Origin: an uncultured Dialister sp.
GTDB lineage: Bacteria > Bacillota > Negativicutes > Veillonellales > Dialisteraceae
Reading direction: 5' to 3'
Assembly: GCA_900547785.1 (NCBI GenBank)
Contig: URIB01000008.1
Coordinates: 1-53,919, forward strand
DNA: 53,919 nt
Under the pieces are notes generated by a model. It made no database searches, had not been told where the DNA came from, and saw nothing but the letters and a program-made list of their open reading frames with translations. Below are positions 42,047-49,677 of this stretch, one piece after another (the first letter of the stretch is position 1; every line of letters begins with the position of its first letter). The position numbers and the translations under genes are program-made.

Positions 42047-43039
42047 ATGAAAAAATTAAGTTCTGCAGGTATTTTAGGAACGGGTCATTATGCGCCCGAA
42101 AAAGTATTGACGAATTTTGATCTTGAAAAAATGGTGGATACCACTGATGAATGGATACGGACAAGAACGGGGATTGAAACTCGTCATATTGCCGATACGT
42201 CGGAAAACACCTCTGATTTATGTGTAAAAGCGGCGGAAAAAGCCATTGAGATGGCGGGAATTTCCGCTAATGATATAGATTTTGTTCTGGTAGCGACAGC
42301 GTCTCCCGATTATATCGTGCCGTCCACCGCTTGTATGGTGCAGGACAAGATGGGAATGAAAAAAGCGGGAGCGATGGATATTTCCGCAGGCTGCTCCGGT
42401 TATATTTATGCGTTGGCAACGGCGTCAGGCATGGTGAAAGCCGGAATTTGCCGATATGTATTGATTATAGGAGCGGAAATTTTATCCCGTCTGGTAAACT
42501 GGAAAGACCGATCCACCTGTATTCTTTTCGGTGACGGTGCCGGCGCCGCCGTTGTAGGTCCTTTGGAAGACGGATTCGGCCTGCTTGCATCCGATCTGGG
42601 ATCGGACGGAAGTTTCGGAGATATTTTGTGTATTCCCGCCGGCGGAGTGGCGGAACGTGTCACGCATGAAGCCATTGAAGACGGGCGCATTTATGTTCAT
42701 ATGGACGGAACGGATGTCTTTAAGGCGGCGGTCCGTCATATGGAGGATACAACGAAAAAAGCGCTTGAAAAAGCAGGACTTGCAAAAGAAGATATACAGT
42801 TATTCATTGCTCATCAGGCGAATAACAGAATTATCCAGGCGCTGGCAAAAAAAATGGAATTACCTGAAGAGAAAGTATATGTCAATGTGAACCGCTACGG
42901 CAATACATCAGCAGCCTCGGTCGGCATCGCGCTGGATGAAGCCGTCAGAAGCGGACACGTAAAACATGGAGATATAGTTGTACTCACAGGATTCGGCGCC
43001 GGACTTACCTGGGGCTGTGATGTGATGAGATGGATGTAG
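42047..43039 (+). CDS. fabH: Beta-ketoacyl-ACP synthase III
   Basis: 330 residues with the thiolase fold. The catalytic Cys is in DISAGCSGYIYAL (near 115), the His in IAHQANNRII (near 255), the Asn in the NRYGNTSAAS block, and the GFGAGLTWG ending is present. It condenses acetyl-CoA with malonyl-ACP to start fatty-acid synthesis. It sits between plsX and fabD. The normal neighbour fabK is missing here. Confidence 0.96.
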   Translation: MKKLSSAGILGTGHYAPEKVLTNFDLEKMVDTTDEWIRTRTGIETRHIADTSENTSDLCVKAAEKAIEMAGISANDIDFVLVATASPDYIVPSTACMVQDKMGMKKAGAMDISAGCSGYIYALATASGMVKAGICRYVLIIGAEILSRLVNWKDRSTCILFGDGAGAAVVGPLEDGFGLLASDLGSDGSFGDILCIPAGGVAERVTHEAIEDGRIYVHMDGTDVFKAAVRHMEDTTKKALEKAGLAKEDIQLFIAHQANNRIIQALAKKMELPEEKVYVNVNRYGNTSAASVGIALDEAVRSGHVKHGDIVVLTGFGAGLTWGCDVMRWM

Positions 43040-43075
43040 TTTTTATGGCAGAAATGAAACAGATGAGGTGATATT

Positions 43076-44017
43076 TTGAAAACGGCATTTCTTTTTCCCG
43101 GACAGGGATCGCAAAAAGTCGGCATGGTGCATGATTTATATGAGGCCCATGATTCCGTAAAGCGTCTTATCGAAGAGGCGGATGAAACATTAGGATTTTC
43201 TATTTCAAAAATGATGTTTGAAGGACCGGACAGCGAACTCATGAAAACGGAGTTTACACAGCCGGCGATTTTAACAGCCAGTGTATGCTGTTATGAAATA
43301 TTAAAAGAACGGGGAGTTTTGCCTTCCATGGCCGCAGGACACAGCCTGGGCGAATATTCGGCGCTTGTTGCGGCGGGAGCGATTTCTTTTTCCGACGCTG
43401 TCCGCACCGTTCATTTACGGGGCAGATTTATGCAGGAGGCGGTGCCTCTCGGAAAGGGCGGAATGGCGGCTGTCATCGGACTTGATGCACAGCGGATCAC
43501 GGAAGTGTGCGACTCCGTTGCGGCAGGAGAAAAACCGGTGCAGGCCGTAAATTTTAACTGCCCGGGACAAACCGTTATTGCCGGAGAAACTTCAGCGGTT
43601 GCCAAGGCTTGCGAAGCGCTTAAAGAAGCGGGAGCAAAACGAGCGATTATGCTTAAAGTCAGCGCCCCTTTCCATTCCGTTCTGATGGAACCGGCGGCAA
43701 AGAAATTGAAAGAGGTATTGGACAAAATTGACATCAAAGATGCGAAGATTCCCGTTATTGCCAATTTCAATGCCAAAGCGGAAGTGAAAGCGGAAGACAT
43801 CCGGGAAAATCTGGTGGCGCAGGCGGCCCATGCTGTCCGCTGGGAAGAATCGGTACGCGCTCTTCTGGAAGCGGGCGCAGACTATATGCTCGAATGCGGA
43901 CCGGGAACGGTGCTGTCAGGTTTCATGAGAAAAATTGACAAGACCGTTTCTTGCAGTCATGCAGAAGATATGGAAACGATTGAAAATACAGTAAAAACAT
44001 GGAAAGGAGAAATGTAA
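43076..44017 (+). CDS. fabD: Malonyl-CoA:ACP transacylase
   Basis: 313 residues with FPGQGSQKVGM at the start, catalytic Ser in GHSLGEYSALVAAGAI (near 91) and the His region SAPFHSVLMEPA (near 200). It loads malonyl groups onto ACP. The start is TTG at 43076 with GAGGTGA upstream. Its stop overlaps the fabG ATG (TAATG). Confidence 0.95.
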   Translation: MKTAFLFPGQGSQKVGMVHDLYEAHDSVKRLIEEADETLGFSISKMMFEGPDSELMKTEFTQPAILTASVCCYEILKERGVLPSMAAGHSLGEYSALVAAGAISFSDAVRTVHLRGRFMQEAVPLGKGGMAAVIGLDAQRITEVCDSVAAGEKPVQAVNFNCPGQTVIAGETSAVAKACEALKEAGAKRAIMLKVSAPFHSVLMEPAAKKLKEVLDKIDIKDAKIPVIANFNAKAEVKAEDIRENLVAQAAHAVRWEESVRALLEAGADYMLECGPGTVLSGFMRKIDKTVSCSHAEDMETIENTVKTWKGEM

Positions 44018-44760
44018 TGGATGGAATGGAAAAGACCGCTCTCGTAACGGGAGCGTCCCGCGGCATCGGTCGTGCCATTGCGCTGGCATTAGCGAAAGAG
44101 GGGTATGCGGTTGCCGTCAATTATGCGGGAAATCAGGCGGCGGCGGAATCTGTCAAAAATGAAATCGAAAATGCCGGCGGAAGGGCAATTCTCTTGCAGG
44201 GGGATGTATCTTCCTCGGACGATGTGGAAAAAATATTTGCGACCATCAAAGAAGAATTCGGATTTCTTGATGTCCTTGTCAATAATGCGGGGATCACCAG
44301 AGATTCACTTTTTATCCGTATGAAAGAAGAGCAATGGGATGAAGTCATTGACACGGATTTAAAGAGTCATTTCCTGACGGTAAAAGCGGCAGGCACAATG
44401 ATGATGCGCCGTAAAAAAGGTGCTATTATCAATATTGCATCCGTTTCCGGCATAGTAGGAAATATAGGACAGCTGAACTACTCGGCAGCGAAAGCGGGGG
44501 TCATCGGATTGACAAAGACCGCCGCCAGAGAATTGGCGCCCCGGGGAATACGGGTTAATGCGGTAGCGCCCGGATTTACGCTGACGGATATGACGGAAAC
44601 GATTCCCGAAGATGTGAAAAACGGCATGCTTCATACCATACCGCTCGGACGTTTCGGGCAGGCGGAAGAAATTGCAAAAGCAGTTGCCTTCCTCGCCTCC
44701 GATAACGCTTCTTACATTACCGGACAGGTTCTGAAAGTAGACGGCGGAATGGTTATGTAA
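44017..44760 (+). CDS. fabG: 3-oxoacyl-ACP reductase
   Basis: 247-residue SDR enzyme. NADPH-binding TGASRGIGRAIALALA (about 11-26), NNAG (about 89-92), catalytic Ser in IASVSGIVGN and YSAAK (Tyr near 153), and the PGFTLTDMT loop are all present. It reduces beta-ketoacyl-ACP. The ATG at 44017 overlaps the fabD stop, with AAGGAG upstream. Confidence 0.95.
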   Translation: MDGMEKTALVTGASRGIGRAIALALAKEGYAVAVNYAGNQAAAESVKNEIENAGGRAILLQGDVSSSDDVEKIFATIKEEFGFLDVLVNNAGITRDSLFIRMKEEQWDEVIDTDLKSHFLTVKAAGTMMMRRKKGAIINIASVSGIVGNIGQLNYSAAKAGVIGLTKTAARELAPRGIRVNAVAPGFTLTDMTETIPEDVKNGMLHTIPLGRFGQAEEIAKAVAFLASDNASYITGQVLKVDGGMVM

Positions 44761-44803
44761 TATAATTTACATGGAATAATTCCATTGAAAGGTGGTGAAA
44801 AGA

Positions 44804-45037
44804 ATGAGTGCTTTTGATAAGGTAAAGAACATCGTTGTGGAACAGCTGGGCGTCAGTGAAGCAGATGTACAGATTGATTCGACTTTTATTGATGATCTCG
44901 GGGCAGACTCTCTGGATATCGTTGAGCTGATTATGGCTTTTGAAGAAGAGTTTGAAATCGAAATTCCCGATGATGCCGCTGAAAAGATTAAAACTGTACG
45001 TGATGCGGTAGAGTACATTGAAAAACAAGTCCAGTAA
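44804..45037 (+). CDS. acpP: Acyl carrier protein
   Basis: 77 residues, acidic, with the phosphopantetheine Ser in DDLGADSLDIVELIM (near 37). It carries growing acyl chains for the fab enzymes encoded around it. The ATG at 44804 has AAGGTGGTGA upstream, a strong ribosome binding site. It is followed by hairpins and a terminator before fabF. Confidence 0.97.
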   Translation: MSAFDKVKNIVVEQLGVSEADVQIDSTFIDDLGADSLDIVELIMAFEEEFEIEIPDDAAEKIKTVRDAVEYIEKQVQ

Positions 45038-45060
45038 TAACTGTCAGACAATAGAGGCTG

Positions 45061-45140
45061 CGGGGGATTTCCCCCGTGACGCCGCTATGAGGAGGATACC
45101 TCAAAAAAGCGGACGGCTTTTTTCGGCTATCCGTTTTTTT
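45061..45140 (+). terminator. Hairpins and intrinsic terminator between acpP and fabF
   Basis: A CGGGGG/CCCCCG hairpin (45061-45076) and a TGAGG/CCTCA hairpin are followed by a terminator pairing 45109-45117 with 45126-45134 (one mismatch) and T6. It would let acpP be made in excess of fabF. Confidence 0.75.
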
Positions 45141-45202
45141 GAGGTTTTGTCCAATATGTGAAGGTTCATAAAAATATATGGTGAGTGAGGTGTTTCATAA
45201 TC

Positions 45203-46444
45203 ATGGAAAGACGAGTAGTGATTACAGGCCTTGGTGTGGTATCTCCGGTTGGAGTAGGAAAAGAAGAGTTTTGGAATCATCTTCTGGCGGGAAAGCCGGG
45301 AGTCGGACCGATTACCCAGTTTGATACGACAGGGTTTCCTGTAAAAATTGCAGGAGAAGTGAAAGAGTTTGATGATTCGTTGGCAGGAGACAGAAAAACA
45401 GTCCGCCATATGGACAGATACACCCGTTTTGCCGTGGCGGCGGCCCAAATGGCGGTGTCGGATGCGAAACTGGATATGACAAAAGAAGATCCGGACAGAG
45501 CAGGCACACTCATCGGTACGGGCATAGGCGGCATTCATGTCATGGAAGACACGATTCTTCAAATCGACAAAAGAGGACCGGCGAAAGCAAGTCCTTTTGC
45601 CATTCCGATGATGATTGCCAATATGGCTTCCGGGCAAGTTTCCATCGCCTTGGGGCTCCGCGGTCCGGTGCTTACCGATGTAACGGCGTGTGCGTCAGGA
45701 ACGAATGCCATCGGTCTTGCAGCCAGGCTGATTAAATACGGAGATGCGGATATAATGGTGGCCGGCGGTGCGGAAGCCGCTGTTGCAAAAACACCTATGG
45801 CGGGATTTGCCGCCATGAAAGCGCTGTCCTCAAGAGATTGCCCGCCGGAAGAAGCATCCTGTCCGTTTGCCGCGCAAAGAGACGGATTTGTTCTCGGAGA
45901 AGGCAGCGGCGTATTTGTGCTGGAAGAATTGGAACATGCCAGAAAAAGAGGCGCCTATATCTATGCGGAACTGGCAGGATACGGTTCCAACGGAGATGCT
46001 TACCACATCACGGCCCCCAGACCGGGAGGAGAATTAGCCTATCTTTGTATGGAAAGAGCTTTAAAAGATGCCGGTATCCGGCCGGAAGAAGTGGACTATA
46101 TCAATGCTCACGGTACATCGACACATTTGAACGACTTAAATGAAACATCGGCGATAAAAGCTCTTTTAGGAAAACACGCATATGAAATACCCGTCAATTC
46201 GACAAAATCGATGACAGGACATCTTCTCGGGGCGGCAGGGGCTATTGAAGCGGTAGCATGTGCGCTTTCGATTCAAAATAATAAAGTACATCCCACGATT
46301 AACTTGAAAGAAAAAGACCCGGACTGTGATCTGGATTATGTGACCGAAGGTGCCAGAGATGTAAAAATCAATGTGGCCATGTCCAATTCGTTCGGATTCG
46401 GCGGCCATAATGCTGTTATTGTCATGAGGCGTTATGAAGAATGA
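45203..46444 (+). CDS. fabF: Beta-ketoacyl-ACP synthase II
   Basis: 413 residues. It begins ERRVVITGLGVVSPVG; the catalytic Cys is in VTACASGTNAIG (near 163), the His residues in NAHGTSTHLND and KSMTGHLLGAAGAIEA, and NSFGFGGHNA is the C-terminal loop. It elongates acyl-ACP chains. The ATG at 45203 has GTGAGGTG about 10 nt ahead. Its stop overlaps the first rnc start (ATGA). Confidence 0.96.
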   Translation: MERRVVITGLGVVSPVGVGKEEFWNHLLAGKPGVGPITQFDTTGFPVKIAGEVKEFDDSLAGDRKTVRHMDRYTRFAVAAAQMAVSDAKLDMTKEDPDRAGTLIGTGIGGIHVMEDTILQIDKRGPAKASPFAIPMMIANMASGQVSIALGLRGPVLTDVTACASGTNAIGLAARLIKYGDADIMVAGGAEAAVAKTPMAGFAAMKALSSRDCPPEEASCPFAAQRDGFVLGEGSGVFVLEELEHARKRGAYIYAELAGYGSNGDAYHITAPRPGGELAYLCMERALKDAGIRPEEVDYINAHGTSTHLNDLNETSAIKALLGKHAYEIPVNSTKSMTGHLLGAAGAIEAVACALSIQNNKVHPTINLKEKDPDCDLDYVTEGARDVKINVAMSNSFGFGGHNAVIVMRRYEE

Positions 46445-47190
46445 AGCGGGTAGAAATGAAGAATGAAGAGCGGCTTGCGGAGGTTCGGACATTTGCGGAA
46501 CATAACGGAATCCCCATGCGTAACTTCGGACTTCTTGATGTGGCGCTTACGCATACTTCTTATGCCAACGAACATAAAAATAAAGTCATTCATGACAATG
46601 AAAGGCTGGAGTTTTTAGGAGATGCGGTTCTTGATTTGGTGGTAGGCGAATATTTATTTCTCCGGTTTCCCGAATGGCCGGAAGGGGAACTGACACGGGC
46701 AAAAGCCAGTGTTGTCTGCAAGCCTGCCTGTGCGGAATGTGCCGCTAAATTTCATGTGGGCGACTATATGCTTCTCGGTAAAGGCGAAGAAATGTCCGGC
46801 GGAAGAAACAGGACGTCCATTTTGGGGAATGCGTTTGAAGCGGTAATCGGAGCTATTTATTTAGATAATAATTATGAAGTGGCATCCCGGTTTATTTTGG
46901 GCCATATGAAAAAATTTCTTGACCTTGTCGACCGGGGAGAATATGACCATGACTATAAAACAGATTTGCAGGAAATCGTCCAAAAGCATGGTGATGTAGA
47001 TATACATTATGAAGTTGTCCGTGATGAAGGACCGGACCATGACAAGACGATTTGGATGCAGATTACCGTGAACGGAAAACCGATGGGAACAGGTATGGGT
47101 AAAAATAAAAAAGAAGCTGCCCAAAAGGCAGCCAAAGAGGCCATTTCCAGAATACATAACGGAGAGAGTGTTCCCCTTGTGCAAAAATAA
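46441..47190 (+). CDS. rnc: Ribonuclease III
   Basis: 249 residues. The catalytic signature ERLEFLGDAVLDLVVGEYLF (about 49-68) and the second acidic site GNAFEAVIGAIYLD (about 127-140) are followed by a dsRNA-binding domain (about 175-242, DYKTDLQEIVQKHG...GKNKKEAAQKAAKEA). It cuts double-stranded RNA in rRNA and mRNA processing. Two starts are possible, 46441 (overlapping fabF) and 46456, and neither has a strong ribosome binding site. acpP-fabF-rnc is a common order. Confidence 0.95.
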   Translation: MKRVEMKNEERLAEVRTFAEHNGIPMRNFGLLDVALTHTSYANEHKNKVIHDNERLEFLGDAVLDLVVGEYLFLRFPEWPEGELTRAKASVVCKPACAECAAKFHVGDYMLLGKGEEMSGGRNRTSILGNAFEAVIGAIYLDNNYEVASRFILGHMKKFLDLVDRGEYDHDYKTDLQEIVQKHGDVDIHYEVVRDEGPDHDKTIWMQITVNGKPMGTGMGKNKKEAAQKAAKEAISRIHNGESVPLVQK

Positions 47191-47211
47191 AGAGGGATGG
47201 AGTGAGAACGA

Positions 47212-47676
47212 ATGGAACCCGGAGCGGCAGAACAACTGAAGGATCCTGTAAAAATTGTAGAACATATCAGAAATATCTATAAATCAAATCACTTTATGGA
47301 GGATTATTTTCATATCCGTATCGATGAAATACGTTGCGGTGAAGTGACGGTCAGCTTGGATACCGTGCCGGAAAAACATACCAATCACAGAGGTGTTTTG
47401 CATGGCGGTACCTTAGTCGCTCTTGCTGATTCCGTGACCGGTGTTACCAGTGCTTCTGTGGGAGAAGTGGTGGTAACGGCAAGTCTTACCATGAGTTTTA
47501 TCCGGAATGCAAGACCGGGTTCACGACTTCGTGTGAAGAGCCGGATTACCCATCACGGACGATCCACGATTGTGATAGAAGCCGTCATGCTTGATGAAAA
47601 AAACAGGCTCATGGCCAATATATTGGCGACCATGATGATTGTCGATCACTTTCCCGAAATACCGAGGAAGTGGTAA
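47212..47676 (+). CDS. PaaI-type hotdog thioesterase
   Basis: 154 residues with the hotdog core HTNHRGVLHGGTLVALADSV (about 57-76), the His/Gly and Asp pattern of PaaI-like acyl-CoA thioesterases, and VVTASLTMSFIRNARPGSRL. It probably hydrolyses an acyl-CoA, but the substrate is unknown. It lies 21 bp after rnc at the end of the fatty-acid operon, so a link to acyl-chain metabolism is reasonable. Confidence 0.85.
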   Translation: MEPGAAEQLKDPVKIVEHIRNIYKSNHFMEDYFHIRIDEIRCGEVTVSLDTVPEKHTNHRGVLHGGTLVALADSVTGVTSASVGEVVVTASLTMSFIRNARPGSRLRVKSRITHHGRSTIVIEAVMLDEKNRLMANILATMMIVDHFPEIPRKW

Positions 47677-47679
47677 TAA

Positions 47680-47746
47680 AAAAAGCACTCTCATGTGCCG
47701 ATGACCAAGTCAAAGTAACTTGGAAACCGGAGCGAGAGTGCTTTTT
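47680..47746. terminator. Branched bidirectional terminator
   Basis: The outer helix AAAAAGCACTCTC/GAGAGTGCTTTTT encloses an inner hairpin CCAAGT/ACTTGG (47705-47723). It lies between the thioesterase and the convergent cobO gene. Confidence 0.8.
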
Positions 47747-48324
47747 CAGTCTTCAATTCCTTTCCTCTGCGGTACGCCCTTATCATAATAGTGGCGTACT
47801 TTTTTCATTTCCGTAATCAAATCCGCCGCTTCCAAAATATAGTAAGGCGCATTCCTGCCTGTAAATACCAGTTCTACCTCCGGATTTCTGGCAGCGAGAA
47901 TTTTTTTTGTATCCTCTTCTGTCGCTAAATCATACCAGCATGCCATATTATATTCATCTAATATGACCAAATCGTATTCGCCCGACACGGCTTGTACCGC
48001 TTGATTGATTCCGTCCAGAATCATGGCGCGGTACTCCTCCGGCGGATGACCGGCGGGATAAATACGTACATGATTACCCCAGGCTTTGATTTCTTCATCA
48101 GTAAGCATACCCTCTTTTGCAATAAAATAAGGCTTTCCTAAAGTAGTCAGAGTGATACCGTCAAGCGACTGCAAAACTTTCTGCTCCGAATAGGCAAGAG
48201 ATTTCATAAACTGGATGATCCGCACCCTGTGACCGGCACCGATACTTCGGATCGCAAGCCCGATAGCGGCGGTGGTTTTTCCTTTTCCGTCGCCTGTATA
48301 TACCTGAATATATCCTTTAGACAT
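47746..48324 (-). CDS. cobO: Cob(I)yrinic acid a,c-diamide adenosyltransferase
   Basis: 192 residues of the CobA/CobO/BtuR P-loop family: YTGDGKGKTTAAIGLAIRS (Walker A, about 9-27), RIIQFMKS, DLVILDEYNMA (Walker B region) and LVFTGRNAPYYI. It attaches the 5'-deoxyadenosyl group to reduced corrinoids for synthesis or salvage of adenosylcobalamin. An AGGGAGGT site precedes the start. No other cob genes are present, which suggests salvage. A B12 riboswitch lies 1 kb away on the opposite strand but does not control it. Confidence 0.93.
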   Translation of the reverse strand: MSKGYIQVYTGDGKGKTTAAIGLAIRSIGAGHRVRIIQFMKSLAYSEQKVLQSLDGITLTTLGKPYFIAKEGMLTDEEIKAWGNHVRIYPAGHPPEEYRAMILDGINQAVQAVSGEYDLVILDEYNMACWYDLATEEDTKKILAARNPEVELVFTGRNAPYYILEAADLITEMKKVRHYYDKGVPQRKGIED

Positions 48325-48378
48325 AAAAACCTCCCTGATTCTATAAGGTCAAAAATAAAAAAGCCATAAAAATGGCTG

Positions 48379-49065
48379 TCAGTCGTCATTATGATACTTA
48401 TGCTTTCTATATTTCCTTTGCATAAAAAAGCCGCCCAGTGTCATGATAAACAAAATGACAAAACGCATACCGTGTTCGGAAAAATAAATCAAATCATGAC
48501 CGAGAATAACCTCAACGGCGACAGACGGTATTTTTCCGATAAGAGAAGCCCGCAAATGCTGGCGGGTCGTCAATTTTGTCAAAACGGCAACGGCGGTAAA
48601 AAGGATATTGGGAGAATAAGGAATCGCCCGCGCCACCCCCATTGCATAAACGGAACTGTACTTATCCAATTTTTCCAGCATATGCTTTTTCTCAATAAAC
48701 CTCCGAGCTTCCTTGCGGAGAAAAATACGCCCGATATGAAAACTGATTTCGATTCCGACAACTTCACCGACCCAGGAAATGATGATTCCCGGAAGAATCC
48801 CGAAAAGCGCACCGTTGATGGTGAGAAACGGAATGGTAGGAATCCCCAAAACATTGCAGACCACCAAAAGTAAAATGCTTACCGCAAAAGCCCCGTAGCC
48901 GAAAGAAGAAATGTAGGCGGAAAGACCGTCCACATCACCGGCCAGGGTGAGGCTGATTGTCATATCATAAAATTCGGGGCAATACATCTTGACGGCAATA
49001 AAACAAATGGTGCCTAAAATAAGCAACAAAAGAGTGCCAATCAATTTTTTATAGGAATCAATCAT
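48379..49065 (-). CDS. TVP38/TMEM64 family membrane protein (DedA/SNARE-associated)
   Basis: 228 residues with about five to six membrane helices. The SNARE-associated/VTT region has the sequence FLTINGALFGILPGIIISWVGEVVGIEISFHIGR and ARAIPYSPNILFTAVAVLTK. Related DedA/VTT proteins act in lipid scrambling or flipping. It ends in a basic His/Lys-rich tail. It lies 54 bp upstream of cobO on the same strand and may be co-transcribed; a functional link is not evident. Confidence 0.85.
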   Translation of the reverse strand: MIDSYKKLIGTLLLLILGTICFIAVKMYCPEFYDMTISLTLAGDVDGLSAYISSFGYGAFAVSILLLVVCNVLGIPTIPFLTINGALFGILPGIIISWVGEVVGIEISFHIGRIFLRKEARRFIEKKHMLEKLDKYSSVYAMGVARAIPYSPNILFTAVAVLTKLTTRQHLRASLIGKIPSVAVEVILGHDLIYFSEHGMRFVILFIMTLGGFFMQRKYRKHKYHNDD

Positions 49066-49361
49066 AAGAAATCCTTATATAAAAGCGCAGAAAAAGTAAA
49101 AAGTGCGCTGTTGAGTTCTTTTATATTTATATTATTATAAACGAAATCATCTGATTCTGCCAATTTTACGAAATGTAAAGAGTTGAAAAAAACCATTTAC
49201 AAAATAAATAGAATTAAATTAAATAATCAAGCAATTATATTATAATTACACTAAAATATTCATATAAAAAACATCTATATAAAAATAATAAATTATTGTT
49301 GCATTAGAAATGAGGGGGTGGTAAACTGGAAAAGACAAATATAATAAAATTAAATTAAAAC
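49066..49361. other. AT-rich spacer upstream of the riboswitch
   Basis: There is no gene. TATAAT at 49340-49345 is positioned to start the riboswitch transcript near 49352 but has no good -35; another TATAAT is at 49241-49246. Confidence 0.4.
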
Positions 49362-49480
49362 TTAAGTGGGGAATTTGGTGAAAATCCAAAACTGTCCTGC
49401 AACCGTAACGGGAGTTTTTGTGTGGCAAGTCTTTCACAAAGAGATGCAAAAACGAGGAACGAAGCCGGAGTGCCGCTTAT
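49362..49480 (+). promoter_or_regulatory. Cobalamin (B12) riboswitch aptamer
   Basis: The canonical 5' block is present: AAGTGGGGAATTTGGTGAAAA from 49364, then CCTGCAACCGTAACGG. The B12-box region GAAGCCGGAGTGCCGC is at 49461-49476. The P1 helix pairs AAGTGG (49364-49369) with CCGCTT (49473-49478). It senses adenosylcobalamin or related corrinoids. The expression platform is the terminator at 49503-49568, so ligand is expected to stop transcription. Confidence 0.92.
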
Positions 49481-49502
49481 TTTTTGGAGTCTGTGTGGAT
49501 CT

Positions 49503-49568
49503 GCAAGGTATGGATCGGATTTCCCTGGTGTTTTTTGAGTGGAAATTTTGATTTGCCTTGCTTTTTTT
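49503..49568 (+). terminator. Riboswitch expression-platform terminator
   Basis: GCAAGG (49503-49508) pairs with CCTTGC (49556-49561), with an inner ATTTCC/GGAAAT helix (49519-49524 and 49541-49546), and seven T follow. Confidence 0.75.
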
Positions 49569-49677
49569 GTAAAGTGGACATTTATGCTTCTGAGAGGAGG
49601 AATAAATCGGACATAAAGGGTTTATTTTAACGGTATTATTTTATTTATTGTTGTAAAGAAAGAGGAGAAATTTCAGT

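Noticed and set aside
47746..48324. cobO controlled by the B12 riboswitch
   Set aside because: The aptamer is on the opposite strand and points away from cobO.
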